From: Sphingomonas mali NBRC 15500
GTDB lineage: Bacteria > Pseudomonadota > Alphaproteobacteria > Sphingomonadales > Sphingomonadaceae
Assembly: GCF_001598415.1 (NCBI RefSeq)
Contig: NZ_BCYX01000023.1
Coordinates: 15,001-67,480 of the forward strand
DNA length: 52,480 nucleotides
Direction: 5' to 3'
In this document: piece after piece, positions 9,383 to 17,503 of the stretch
How positions within the stretch are numbered: position 1 is the first letter of the stretch
Layout of the letters: each line of letters begins with the position of its first letter
Position numbers and translations under genes: made by a program
Notes under the pieces: model-generated
What the model saw: only the letters and a program-made list of their open reading frames with translations
The model's database searches: none
Told to the model about the DNA's origin: nothing

Positions 9383-10453
9383 GTGGCTACCGCCGCCTTC
9401 GACGTCCTGGACGGCGCCGCGCGCGAGTTCGAACGCGCGATGCAGCGCAATCTCAAAGGCCTCGAATATTTCCAGACGGGTGGCCCGACGCTCGGCGCGA
9501 CGCCCAAGGACGTGCTGATCGAGCGCGGCACGATGCGGCTCTATCATTATCACCCGCGCGCCGACGACGTGTACCGGGTGCCGCTGCTGCTCGTCATGGC
9601 GACGACCAATCGCGGCTATATCTTCGACATGGTGCCGGGGCAGAGCCTGGTCGAATATCTGCTCGACGCCGGGTTCGACGTCTTCATGCTCGACTGGGAC
9701 GCGCCGCGCGCCGATGAGCGCAACCTCAGCCTCGAAAGCTATGTGCTCGATTTCCTCCCCGCCGCGGTCGCGCGGGTGAAGGAGGAGAGCGGCGAGGACG
9801 ATGTCACCGTCGTCGCTTATTGTTTCGGCGGCGTGCTGTCGCTGCTGTGGGCAGCACTCCATCCCGACGATGGTCTGGCCAACCTCGTCACCTTCACCAC
9901 GCCGGTCGATTTCTCCAGGATGGAAATGTTCCAGAGCTGGGCCGATCGCCGCTTCTTCGACGTCGATCGACTGGTCGACACGTTCGGCAATTGCCCCGGC
10001 GATTATCTCTACACCGCGTTCGACATGCTGCGCCCGGGCCAGCGCGCCGCGGGCAATATCCGGCTCTACGACAATCTGTGGAACGACGATTTCGTGAAGG
10101 CCTATCGCATGTTCGATCGCTGGTCGGCCGACATCCTGCCGCTGGCGGGCGAGTATTTCCGCCAGACCACCAAGAAGCTGATGTGGGGTAACGAGTTGAT
10201 CGAGGGCACGCTCGAGGTCGGCGGGCGCCGCGTCGATCTCGGCAACATCAATGTGCCGTTCCTCCATGTCGCCGCCGAGCACGACCATATCGTCCCGACC
10301 GCCGCGTCGGCGCCGTTGGTCGGAATGGTCGGATCGAAGGACAAGAACGAGATCGTGCTCAAGGGCGGGCATGTCAGCCTGGTCGCCGGCGGCAATGCGA
10401 TCAAGCGGCTATGGCCCAATCTGGTGGAGTGGCTGGGAGTACGATCGATATGA
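9383..10453 (+). CDS. phaC: Class III poly(3-hydroxyalkanoate) synthase catalytic subunit PhaC
   Basis: Polymerises 3-hydroxyacyl-CoA into polyhydroxyalkanoate on cytoplasmic granules. The protein is 356 aa, the length of class III enzymes (about 355). The lipase-like box has cysteine as nucleophile, AYCFGG at 145-150 (C147). The rest of the triad fits D301 in 'AAEHDHIVP' and H330 in 'KGGHVSLVAG', and FMLDWDAP at 101-108 is typical. The start is GTG 9383; no strong ribosome site is visible, which fits coupling to the upstream phaE-like gene. Its stop overlaps the next gene as ATGA. Confidence 0.95.
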   Translation: MATAAFDVLDGAAREFERAMQRNLKGLEYFQTGGPTLGATPKDVLIERGTMRLYHYHPRADDVYRVPLLLVMATTNRGYIFDMVPGQSLVEYLLDAGFDVFMLDWDAPRADERNLSLESYVLDFLPAAVARVKEESGEDDVTVVAYCFGGVLSLLWAALHPDDGLANLVTFTTPVDFSRMEMFQSWADRRFFDVDRLVDTFGNCPGDYLYTAFDMLRPGQRAAGNIRLYDNLWNDDFVKAYRMFDRWSADILPLAGEYFRQTTKKLMWGNELIEGTLEVGGRRVDLGNINVPFLHVAAEHDHIVPTAASAPLVGMVGSKDKNEIVLKGGHVSLVAGGNAIKRLWPNLVEWLGVRSI

Positions 10454-10983
10454 GCCATGCCATCCGCCGCTTCCGGCCCCAGGATGCCGAGGCGATGATC
10501 GCCTTTGCGCGGGGCCTGCCCGAACACGATCTGCTGTTCCTCAGTCGCGACGTGCGCGAACCGCGCGTCGTCGCCGCCTGGCTCAAGGCGATCGAGGAAG
10601 GCGAGATCGACAGCCTGATCGCCGAGGACGGCGGGCAGATCGTGGCGACCGCCGCTCTGGTCCGCGATCCGCTGAGCTGGAGCGCGCATGTCGGCGAAGT
10701 GCGCCTGCTGGTCGCGCCCGGGCGGCGCGGCGCGGGGCTGGGCAGCGACCTGCTCCAGGGCGTGTTCATGATCGCCAAGGAGCGTGGGCTCAGCAAGCTG
10801 GTCGCCCGGATGACGGTCGATCAGACAGGGTCGATCGCGCTGTTCGAAGGCGTGGGATTCCGCGCCGAAGCGATGCTCAAGGATCAGGTCCGCGGGACCG
10901 ATGGCCGCAGCCACGATGTCGCGATCCTGAGTTACGACGCTGCAAGGGTGGCGGCGCTCCATGCCGCGACGGGGATCGAATGA
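10450..10983 (+). CDS. GNAT family N-acetyltransferase
   Basis: A 177-aa acetyl-CoA dependent acyltransferase. The GNAT core is 'VGEVRLLVAPGRRGAGLGSD' (about 79-98), with RRGAGLG as the acetyl-CoA pyrophosphate loop, and the later strand 'GSIALFEGVGFRAEA' gives motif B. I set the start at ATG 10450 because it overlaps the phaC stop (ATGA) and the protein aligns from 'IRRFRPQDAEAM'. Its operon position suggests a role tied to PHA metabolism, or just co-transcription; the substrate is unknown. Confidence 0.88.
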   Translation: MSHAIRRFRPQDAEAMIAFARGLPEHDLLFLSRDVREPRVVAAWLKAIEEGEIDSLIAEDGGQIVATAALVRDPLSWSAHVGEVRLLVAPGRRGAGLGSDLLQGVFMIAKERGLSKLVARMTVDQTGSIALFEGVGFRAEAMLKDQVRGTDGRSHDVAILSYDAARVAALHAATGIE

Positions 10984-11005
10984 GGGGGCGGCGCGTAGGT
11001 GCCGG

Positions 11006-11803
11006 ATGAAAAACAACATGTCACACACCGAAACCCAGACCAAGGCGCCCTCGGCGCTGCTTGCGCTAACCGAATTGCCCCGCGCGCTCGTCGAGCTCGG
11101 CGCGCTGCCCTGGGCCGCCCCGCTGCTCGCGACCGCCCCGCGTGGCGATGGCCATCCGGTGCTGGTGCTGCCGGGATTCGTCACCAGCGATCGCTCGACC
11201 ACCATCCTTCGCGGCTTCCTCAATGGGCAGGGCTATGACGCGCATGCCTGGGAACTCGGCCGCAACCTCGGACCCAAGGCGATCGGGCATCAGGGCGAGA
11301 AGCTGATCGCGCGCATCCTCGAAGTGCATCAGGCGACTGGCAAGAAGGTCAGCCTGGTCGGCTGGAGCCTGGGCGGCGTGATGGCGCGCCTCGTCGCCAA
11401 GCGCATTCCGCACGCGGTGCGCCAGGTCATCACCCTGGGCTCGCCCTTTTCGGGCAGCCCCAAGGCATCGAATGTCTGGCGCGCTTATGAAGTGCTGACC
11501 GGTCAGAAGGTCGACGACGATCATACCCGGGGGCAATTGAGCGAGGTTTCCGCCCCGCCGCCGGTCCCGTCGACCGCGATCTATTCGCGCGCCGATGGCG
11601 TGGTGGCGTGGCAGAATTGCTGCGAGGAAGTCGGGCCCACCAGCGACAATATCGAAGTCTATGGCAGCCATTGCGGCCTGGGGATCAACGCCAGCGTGCT
11701 CTACGCGGTGGCGGATCGCCTGGCCCAGGCGGAGGATGACTGGCATCCGTTCGAGCGCACGGGGTTACGGGCGCTGGTCTATCCGTCGGCCGGGCACGCG
11801 TAA
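11006..11803 (+). CDS. Alpha/beta hydrolase, lipase- or PHA depolymerase-like
   Basis: A 265-aa alpha/beta hydrolase. 'VLVLPGFVTSDRST' near residue 50 is the oxyanion region, and GWSLGG near 118-123 is the nucleophile elbow with serine. A candidate Asp lies in 'AIYSRADGVVAW' and the His in 'GSHCGLGIN', giving a full triad in order. There is no signal peptide, so it is cytoplasmic. It follows phaC and the GNAT gene on the same strand by 22 bases, which would suit an enzyme acting on PHA or acyl esters. Start: ATG 11006 after AGGTG; ATG 11018 is also possible. Confidence 0.85.
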   Translation: MKNNMSHTETQTKAPSALLALTELPRALVELGALPWAAPLLATAPRGDGHPVLVLPGFVTSDRSTTILRGFLNGQGYDAHAWELGRNLGPKAIGHQGEKLIARILEVHQATGKKVSLVGWSLGGVMARLVAKRIPHAVRQVITLGSPFSGSPKASNVWRAYEVLTGQKVDDDHTRGQLSEVSAPPPVPSTAIYSRADGVVAWQNCCEEVGPTSDNIEVYGSHCGLGINASVLYAVADRLAQAEDDWHPFERTGLRALVYPSAGHA

Positions 11804-11820
11804 CAGCAAGGCGAGGAGAA

Positions 11821-11857
11821 AAGCCCCTCCCCTTCAGGGGAGGGGTTGGGGTGGGGG
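11821..11857 (+). repeat. Left 37-bp inverted repeat of the DUF559 unit
   Basis: A palindrome CCCCTCCCC-TTCA-GGGGAGGGG (11824-11845) followed by the tail TTGGGGTGGGGG. Its reverse complement is repeated without a mismatch at 12235-12271. The loop TTCA supplies the stop codon of the DUF559 gene on the minus strand. Confidence 0.92.
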
Positions 11858-12229
11858 AGTAACTCGTCCCGGCCAGCGCCCAGGCAATGAATTCGCCGTA
11901 TCGAGAAGCTGCCAAGCGACGCCGTCGATGTTCGAAACAACATCGGCATTTCCGAACCGAATGATTGTAAATCCCAGAGCCTTCAGCCGTGAATCGCGAG
12001 AAGCATCGCTCCGATCGTCATGGGTGTCACCGTCGACTTCGATGCACAGGCCAATCGACGGGCAGAAGAAATCGACAATCGCTTGAGCTTCGAACACGAC
12101 GTGCTGTCGGCGAAACTTGAAGCCGCTGAGTTGCCCGTTGGACAGGGATCGCCACAGCCGCTTTTCGGGCTCGGTCGGGTTGCAGCGCATTTCGTGAGCG
12201 CGCTTTAGAAGTTCAGCTTCGGTGGCCAT
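11834..12229 (-). CDS. DUF559 protein, Vsr/PD-(D/E)XK nuclease-like
   Basis: A 131-aa protein of the DUF559 family, which is related in fold to very-short-patch-repair and other PD-(D/E)XK endonucleases. It has the family block 'NPTEPEKRLWRSLSNGQL' near the N-terminus, then 'GFKFRRQHVV', the catalytic-like 'IVDFFCPSIGLCIEVDGDTH' and the end block 'RLKALGFTIIRFGN'. The ATG at 12229 is preceded by a G-rich stretch inside the right repeat; an in-frame GTG at 12241 lies within the repeat. The protein ends in PPPQPLP encoded by the left repeat, and its TGA is the repeat loop. The whole gene is therefore bounded by the inverted repeats. Confidence 0.9.
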   Translation of the reverse strand: MATEAELLKRAHEMRCNPTEPEKRLWRSLSNGQLSGFKFRRQHVVFEAQAIVDFFCPSIGLCIEVDGDTHDDRSDASRDSRLKALGFTIIRFGNADVVSNIDGVAWQLLDTANSLPGRWPGRVTPPPQPLP

Positions 12230-12234
12230 CGGGT

Positions 12235-12271
12235 CCCCCACCCCAACCCCTCCCCTGAAGGGGAGGGGCTT
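12235..12271 (+). repeat. Right 37-bp inverted repeat of the DUF559 unit
   Basis: Exact reverse complement of 11821-11857: tail CCCCCACCCCAA, then palindrome CCCCTCCCC-TGAA-GGGGAGGGG (12247-12268), then CTT. With the left copy it bounds a 451-bp unit holding only the DUF559 gene. Confidence 0.92.
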
Positions 12272-12285
12272 CTTACATCGCCGCC

Positions 12286-12753
12286 CTATTTCTTCTCTTG
12301 CCCCACTGCGTCCCTTCCGAACCGCATGATCAGTTCCCCGATCTCGCGCGCATGCGCCAAGGCCCGGGCGCCCTGTTGCTTGAGATACTCGCCCTGAATC
12401 TTCGCCACTTCCGCCGGGTTCTTCGCGCTCGCCGCCGCGCGCATCGCGGCGAAGGCCTGGTGCGTGTTCTCCTCGGCGTGCTCGATCATCTTCATGCTGA
12501 TCGCCGAGCCCTGCTTGGCGATCTTTTCGCCTGACGCCTTCAGTTTCTCGCCCGATTTCTTGAGGTTGTCGCGCGCGCCCTCGACCCGGTCGGCGGCGGC
12601 CTTGGCGCTTCCCGCGACCTTGTCGGTGGCGTCCTTGGCGGCGTTCGCCGCGCGGTCGGTTGCCTTCTTGGTCGCCGCGGCGGCCTTGTCCGTCGCTTCC
12701 TTGGCGCGTTTTGCGCTTTTGTCGATCGCGTCCTTGACCTTCTTCGCCATCAT
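12286..12753 (-). CDS. Phasin family protein with an alanine/lysine-rich N-terminal repeat region
   Basis: A PHA granule coat protein of 155 aa. Residues 1 to about 65 are a low-complexity Ala/Lys/Asp stretch of repeats such as AKEATDKAAAATKKATDRAA, like histone H1-type or PhaF-type tails that can bind DNA. The second half holds the phasin region ('AISMKMIEHAEENTHQAFAA', 'EVAKIQGEYLKQQGARALAH'). Start: ATG 12753 (or 12750) behind AAGGGAG. The start lies one base after the stop of the wax ester synthase gene, so the pair is coupled. Longer in-frame extensions reach into the upstream gene and are not needed. Confidence 0.87.
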   Translation of the reverse strand: MMAKKVKDAIDKSAKRAKEATDKAAAATKKATDRAANAAKDATDKVAGSAKAAADRVEGARDNLKKSGEKLKASGEKIAKQGSAISMKMIEHAEENTHQAFAAMRAAASAKNPAEVAKIQGEYLKQQGARALAHAREIGELIMRFGRDAVGQEKK

Positions 12754-12754
12754 T

Positions 12755-14299
12755 TCACTCCCTTGGCACGAGGTGTCCGCCTGGCGGCGGGTTTGGCAGT
12801 CGTCTTGGGCTTGGCCGCGCGCGGTTTCGCCGCGGCGTGGGGTTTGGGTGCGGGCTGTTCTCATTGGCGGGCTTGGCGGTCGGTTGCGTGGCCGCCGCTT
12901 TCAGCGCCTCGAACGAGTCCCGCAGCGCCTGGGCGTAATTATCCGGATCTGGCAGCATGTCGCGATCGGCGGTGAACGATATCGCGATCGTGTCGCCGTA
13001 CGAATAGACCGGGTTGATCAGCCCCATAGAGTCGAACACCGGCGCGGTGCCGTACATCGCCAGCATCTTGGCGCCGCAGAAATAGAGCGGCACGCGCGGA
13101 CCGGGAATGTTGGTGACGACGCAATTGAACGCCGGCGCGTGCATGTTCGCCGCGCCGACCCGCGTGTAGAGCCGCGCCCCGAGCCCGGCGAGGCCCGAGG
13201 GGATCAGCTTGGAATAATCGGCCAAGGCCCGCGCGCCGACCGCATTGGTCATCGCCTTTGAATTGACCGCCTCGCCATGGACGAAGCGCAGCCGTTCGAG
13301 CGGATCGGCGATCTGGGTGCCCAAGCCCACCACCATAGCCGAGACGAGATTACCCAGCGCCGCCTTCTCGCCTTCCTGCCGCACCGAGATCGGCGCCATC
13401 GCGGTCAGCGTCTCCTTGGGCAATTCTCCCTTGTCGAGCAGGTAGCTGCGCAGCGCCCCGCCGACCACGGTCAGGATGACGTCGTTGACCGTGGCGCCGG
13501 GCACGACGTCCTTGACCGCGCGCACCTCGGCCAGCTTGAACGGCACCGCGTCCCACACGCGATGTGCGCTTACCTTGCCGTTGAACCGCGTCTTCGGCGC
13601 GCTCCGCGTATTCTTGAGGCTGACGTCGCCTTTGCCCGCCTGGACCGCCAGCTTGGCCATGCCCGGAAGCGAGCGGCCGATCGTCTCGGCGATGCGCATC
13701 GGCTGGAGCAGGTTGTTGAAATAGCTGCGGGTCAGCAGGTCGGCGACCCGCGGCATGTTCTCGGGTTGCCAGGTATCGGGCTTGTCGGATTCCGCCATTG
13801 ACGGATCAAGATCATGCACGGCGGCCGACATTTCGACGCCCGACATGCCGTCGATTGCGGCGTGATGAACCTTGGAGACCAGCGCGAAGCAGCCGGGCGG
13901 CAGACCCGGGATGTTGTCGAGCCCCTCGACCACGGTGAATTCCCACAAGGGTTTCGATAGATCGAGCGGCCTCGCATGGAGCCGTGCGACCTGGATGCAG
14001 AGCTGGCGCCAGTCGCCGGGCTTGGGCAGCGCGATGTGGCGGACATGGAATTCGAGGTCGAACTCGGGATCCTCGATCCAATAGGGATGGTCGACGTCGA
14101 ACGGCACGCGGACCAGCCGCTGGCGGAAACTGCGCGCGCCCTGCAGCCGGCTGGCAATGAAGCGGAGGATGTCCTTGAACCGTACGAACCCGCCGGGCGC
14201 GGTCGACGGATCGTAGATGCCGACGGATCCGATATGCATCGGCGTGTGCGGAGTCTCGAGATAGACGAACGACGCATCCTGCGCGCTCAATTGCTGCAT
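12755..14299 (-). CDS. Wax ester synthase / diacylglycerol acyltransferase (WS/DGAT), tail probably frameshifted
   Basis: Transfers acyl-CoA to a fatty alcohol or diacylglycerol to make storage lipid at the membrane surface. The 514-aa protein has the catalytic HHAAIDG at 145-151 and the family ends 'NCVVTNIPGPRVPLYFCGAK' and 'YSYGDTIAISFTADRDMLPD' in the C-terminal half. The start ATG 14299 has a strong AGGAGGAGAG upstream. The last 35 or so residues (after 'TAKPANEN') are odd, rich in Pro, Arg and Asn. Another frame from about 12865 reads a K/A/P-rich tail (PAPKPHAAAKPRAAKPKTTA and onward) and stops at an ATGA overlap with the phasin start, so a lost base near 12855-12866 is likely. Confidence 0.9.
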   Translation of the reverse strand: MQQLSAQDASFVYLETPHTPMHIGSVGIYDPSTAPGGFVRFKDILRFIASRLQGARSFRQRLVRVPFDVDHPYWIEDPEFDLEFHVRHIALPKPGDWRQLCIQVARLHARPLDLSKPLWEFTVVEGLDNIPGLPPGCFALVSKVHHAAIDGMSGVEMSAAVHDLDPSMAESDKPDTWQPENMPRVADLLTRSYFNNLLQPMRIAETIGRSLPGMAKLAVQAGKGDVSLKNTRSAPKTRFNGKVSAHRVWDAVPFKLAEVRAVKDVVPGATVNDVILTVVGGALRSYLLDKGELPKETLTAMAPISVRQEGEKAALGNLVSAMVVGLGTQIADPLERLRFVHGEAVNSKAMTNAVGARALADYSKLIPSGLAGLGARLYTRVGAANMHAPAFNCVVTNIPGPRVPLYFCGAKMLAMYGTAPVFDSMGLINPVYSYGDTIAISFTADRDMLPDPDNYAQALRDSFEALKAAATQPTAKPANENSPHPNPTPRRNRARPSPRRLPNPPPGGHLVPRE

Positions 14300-14380
14300 C
14301 AGGCTCTCTCCTCCTGCGCCGGCGCGGGCCGGTCGGGGAGGGAGCGTATCATGAGGAGGAGCGGGGGGCGAATCGGCAAA

Positions 14381-14515
14381 TTCCCTCTCCCTCTGGGAGA
14401 GGGAGGGAGGCGCGAAGCGCCGGAAGGGTGAGGGCAGAAGTGAGGTTGCTGCCCTCACCCTTCCCACTCGGCTACGCCGAGCGGGCCCCTTCCCTCTCCC
14501 AAGGGGAGAGGGAGT
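14381..14515 (+). repeat. Inverted pair of CCCTCTCCC-type palindromes
   Basis: Left copy 14381-14437 holds CCCTCTCCC-TCT-GGGAGAGGG and a tail ending GGAAGGGTGAGGGCAG (14422-14437). The right copy begins with the exact complement CTGCCCTCACCCTTCC (14449-14464) and ends with CCCTCTCCC-AAGG-GGAGAGGG-like symmetry. Only 11 bases separate the inner arms. The layout matches the repeats around the DUF559 gene but without a gene inside. It lies downstream of the ABC-F gene and could stop its transcript. Confidence 0.88.
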
Positions 14516-16387
14516 TTACGCCGCGACCTGCTCCAATTTCTCGCTCGCCTCCAGCCAGACCGCCTCAGCCGCCTCGATCTTCGCCTCGACCTCGGCACGC
14601 CGCTTCATCAGATCGGTCATCGTCAGCTTGGCGAGATCCGGCGCGGCGCTGGAAGGATCGAACATCGCGCGATCGATCACGCTGCGTTGCTCGGTCAGCC
14701 TCGCCAGCTCGGCCTCGGCCGCCTTGGCCGCCTTGCGCAGCTCCTGGCTCTGCTCGCGCGCCTCCGCGGCGGCACGTCGGGCGTCCTTGCGGCTGATCTT
14801 GGCCTCGGACGATCCTTCGCTCCCGGCGTCCTTGGCCAGCACGAAGGCGATATAATCGTCCAGGCTGCCGTCGAAATCCGACGCGGTGCCGTTGTCGACC
14901 AGCACCAGCCGGTCGGCGCTCATCTCGAGCATGTGGCGGTCGTGGCTGACGATCACCACCGCACCCGAATAGGCGTTGAGCGCCTGAACCAAAGCCTCGC
15001 GCGCATCGACGTCCAAGTGGTTGGTCGGTTCGTCGAGGATCAGCAGATGCGGCGCCTCGCGCGTGATCAGCGCCAGCGCCAGTCGCGCGCGCTCGCCGCC
15101 GGACAATTTGCCGACCATCGTCGTCGCCTTATCGCCCGAAAAGCCGAACCGGCCGAGCTGCCCGCGCACGGCGCCCGGCGTCGCACCCTTCATGACTCGC
15201 GTCATGTGCTGGAGCGGGGTGTCGCCGCTATCGAGTTCCTCGACCTGATACTGGGTGAAATACCCGACCTTCATCTTGCCGGTCGCGGTCATCGCGCCTT
15301 CCATCGGCGCGAGTTGCGCGGCGAGCAGGCGCGCGAGCGTGGTCTTGCCGTTGCCGTTGCGGCCGAGCAAGGCGATGCGGTCGTCGGGATCGAGCCGCAG
15401 GTTGAGCTTCTTGAGCACCGGCGTCTCGCCATAACCGACCGCCGCCATGTCGAGCGTGATCAGCGGCGGGCGCAATTCGCCGGGATTGGGGAAGTCGAAG
15501 CTGAGCGAGGGATCATCGACGATCTCGGCGATCGGCTGCATCCGCGCGAGCGCCTTGGCGCGGCTCTGCGCCTGCTTGGCGGTCGACGCGCGGGCGGAAT
15601 TGCGCGCGATATAGTCCTGCAGCTTCTCGCGCTCGGCCTGCTGCTTGGCGCGCGCCGAGGCGGCCTGCGCCTGCCGCTCGGCCCGCTGGCGCTCGAACGC
15701 GTCATAGCCGCCCGGATAGAGCCAGGTCTTGCCGCGCTCGAGATGGAGGATGTGATCGACGACGTTGTTGAGGAAATCGCGCTCGTGGCTGACCAGCACG
15801 ATCGTCGCCGGATAGGATTTGAGGAAATCCTCGAGCCACAGCACCGCTTCGAGATCGAGGTGGTTCGACGGCTCGTCGAGCAGCAGCAGATCGGGCTGCG
15901 AGAACAGCAGACTGGCGAGCGCGACGCGCATCCGCCAGCCGCCCGAGAAGCTGTCGAGCGGGCGATGCTGCGCTTCTTCGTCGAACCCGAGGCCGACCAG
16001 GATGCGCGCGGCCCGCGACGGCGCGGTATGCGCGTCGATCGCGTTCAGCCGCTCATGGATCTCGCCCAACCGGTCGGGGTCGTGGCTCGTTTCCGCCTCG
16101 TGCATCAGCGCGGCGCGCTCGATGTCGGCGGCGAGCACGGTTTCGAACGGGGTCGACTGCCCCGAAGGGGCGTCCTGCGCGATATAACCGAGCCGGCTGC
16201 CGCGCGGCATGTCGACCGACCCGGTATCGGGCTCGAGCATCCCGGCGATCACGCGCACGAGCGTCGTCTTGCCCGCGCCATTGCGGCCGATCAGGCCGAC
16301 GCGGCTGCGCGGCGGCAGCTTGGCAGTCGCGCCGTCGATGATGGTCCGCCCGCCGAGGCGGACCGTGATGTCGGTCAGATTGAGCAT
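14516..16387 (-). CDS. ABC-F family ATPase (Uup/YheS-like)
   Basis: A soluble ABC protein of 623 aa with two nucleotide-binding domains and no membrane domain, the architecture of ABC-F proteins that act on the ribosome. Walker A motifs are GRNGAGKTT (about 34-42) and GRNGNGKTT in the second half. ABC signatures 'SFSGGWRMRVALA' and 'LSGGERARLALAL' each precede 'LLLLDEPSNHLD' and 'LLILDEPTNHLD'. The linker is charged and helical, and residues 540-620 form a coiled-coil tail ('RRAAAEAREQSQELRKAAKA') as in Uup. The exact subfamily is not certain. Confidence 0.93.
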   Translation of the reverse strand: MLNLTDITVRLGGRTIIDGATAKLPPRSRVGLIGRNGAGKTTLVRVIAGMLEPDTGSVDMPRGSRLGYIAQDAPSGQSTPFETVLAADIERAALMHEAETSHDPDRLGEIHERLNAIDAHTAPSRAARILVGLGFDEEAQHRPLDSFSGGWRMRVALASLLFSQPDLLLLDEPSNHLDLEAVLWLEDFLKSYPATIVLVSHERDFLNNVVDHILHLERGKTWLYPGGYDAFERQRAERQAQAASARAKQQAEREKLQDYIARNSARASTAKQAQSRAKALARMQPIAEIVDDPSLSFDFPNPGELRPPLITLDMAAVGYGETPVLKKLNLRLDPDDRIALLGRNGNGKTTLARLLAAQLAPMEGAMTATGKMKVGYFTQYQVEELDSGDTPLQHMTRVMKGATPGAVRGQLGRFGFSGDKATTMVGKLSGGERARLALALITREAPHLLILDEPTNHLDVDAREALVQALNAYSGAVVIVSHDRHMLEMSADRLVLVDNGTASDFDGSLDDYIAFVLAKDAGSEGSSEAKISRKDARRAAAEAREQSQELRKAAKAAEAELARLTEQRSVIDRAMFDPSSAAPDLAKLTMTDLMKRRAEVEAKIEAAEAVWLEASEKLEQVAA

Positions 16388-16442
16388 GATCTGGGGGCCT
16401 GTAGTGGAGTATCGATGGAGAGGAAAGCGTGTGTCTCCTCAT

Positions 16443-16535
16443 CCCGTCACCCCCGCGAAAGCGGGGGCCCATCTCCGGCGCCACCGCCAAGCGTGACGGG
16501 CGGGAGTTGGGTCCCCGCTTTCGCGGGGATGACGA
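16443..16535 (+). repeat. Inverted pair of CCCCGCGAAAGCGGGG-type palindromes
   Basis: Copies at 16443-16471 (CGTCACCCCCGCGAAAGCGG and onward) and 16508-16535 (GTCCCCGCTTTCGCGGGGAT and onward) are reverse complements in the core and keep the CGTCA/TGACG outer edges. They lie between the divergent ABC-F and ATP-grasp genes. Confidence 0.88.
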
Positions 16536-16597
16536 TTGGGGAGAGCGCAATCTTTAGCCACTGGTGGTGCGCCTGATACGGGGGCTAAGGGCACGGA

Positions 16598-17503
16598 ATG
16601 ACCGATCTCGCGATTCTCTACGAGCATCCCCTATGGTTCGCCCCACTGTTCGCGGCACTCGACCGTCGCGGTGTTTCCTACACGTCGTTCGGCCCCGACG
16701 GCCATTGGAACCCGGCCGACGCAGCGATTCCCGCGCCGGTGGTGCTCAACCGCATCGCAATGTCGAGCTTCCTGCGCGCCGACGAACACCCGATCTTCCA
16801 CACCATGGCGCTGCTCGATCATTGGCGGCGCTCGGGCGCGCGCGTGGTCAATGGTGCCGACGTGATGGCGATCGACGCGTCCAAGGCGCGCCAGCTCGCG
16901 CTGATCGCCAGCCTGGGCTTGGGGATTCCCGAAACGCGTGTCGTCCACCGCGCTGCCGATATCGAGGCGGCCGCGGCCACCTTGGCGTTCCCGCTGGTGG
17001 TGAAGGCCAATATCGGTGGGTCGGGCGCCGGCATCATGCGCTTCGACAATATGGCCGAACTGCGCTGGGCAGTGGCCGAGAAGGAATTGCCGGGAAGCGT
17101 CGACGGCGTGCTGCTGGTCCAGGATTACGTCCCGGCGCGCGGCGGCACGATCACGCGGATCGAGACGCTGAACCGCAACTACCTATACGCGATCGAGATC
17201 GCCGGCGGCGGCGCGTTCGACCTCTGCCCGGCGGATGCCTGCGTCGCGGATTCGAACATCAGCATGAAGGCGGTCGAGCCGGAGCCCAAGCTGATCGCCG
17301 CGGTCGAAAAGATCGCCGACGCGATGAACCTCGACGTCGGTGGGATCGAGGTGATGATCGACGACCGCGACGGCACGCCGCGCTTCTACGACATCAACGC
17401 TTTGTCCAATTTCGTCGCCCAGCCGCTGAACGTGCTCGGCTGGGACCCACACGAAAAGCTGATCGACTGGCTCGACACCCTCATCGCGGAGGCCAAATCC
17501 TGA
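16598..17503 (+). CDS. ATP-grasp domain protein, RimK-like
   Basis: A 301-aa ATP-grasp enzyme, a family that joins a carboxylate to an amine or thiol through an acyl phosphate. 'FPLVVKANIGGSGAGIMRFD' at about 131-150 is the ATP lid and phosphate loop with the conserved Lys; the magnesium ligands come late in 'GGIEVMIDD' and 'FYDINALSNF'. An N-terminal pre-ATP-grasp region (residues 1-90) reads 'LAILYEHPLWFAPLFAALDR'. The start has AAGG 8 bases upstream. The stop overlaps the next start (TGATG), so it forms a tight pair with the flavin monooxygenase. The substrates are unknown. Confidence 0.85.
   Translation: MTDLAILYEHPLWFAPLFAALDRRGVSYTSFGPDGHWNPADAAIPAPVVLNRIAMSSFLRADEHPIFHTMALLDHWRRSGARVVNGADVMAIDASKARQLALIASLGLGIPETRVVHRAADIEAAAATLAFPLVVKANIGGSGAGIMRFDNMAELRWAVAEKELPGSVDGVLLVQDYVPARGGTITRIETLNRNYLYAIEIAGGGAFDLCPADACVADSNISMKAVEPEPKLIAAVEKIADAMNLDVGGIEVMIDDRDGTPRFYDINALSNFVAQPLNVLGWDPHEKLIDWLDTLIAEAKS

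Noticed and set aside
12754..12864. N-terminal extension of the phasin
   Set aside because: It overlaps the WS/DGAT tail and encodes a Gln/Arg/Thr-rich stretch with no family match; the ATG at 12753 has a good ribosome site.
12850..12870. Programmed ribosomal frameshift in WS/DGAT
   Set aside because: No slippery heptamer or downstream stem was seen, so a lost base is the simpler reading.
14687..16576. 629-codon plus-strand open frame opposite ABC-F
   Set aside because: The minus-strand frame has two complete ABC ATPase motif sets; the plus frame has no known domain.
16564..17502. Long N-terminal extension of the LLM monooxygenase
   Set aside because: The extension is a frame-shifted reading of the ATP-grasp gene; the TGATG junction at 17501 gives the natural start.
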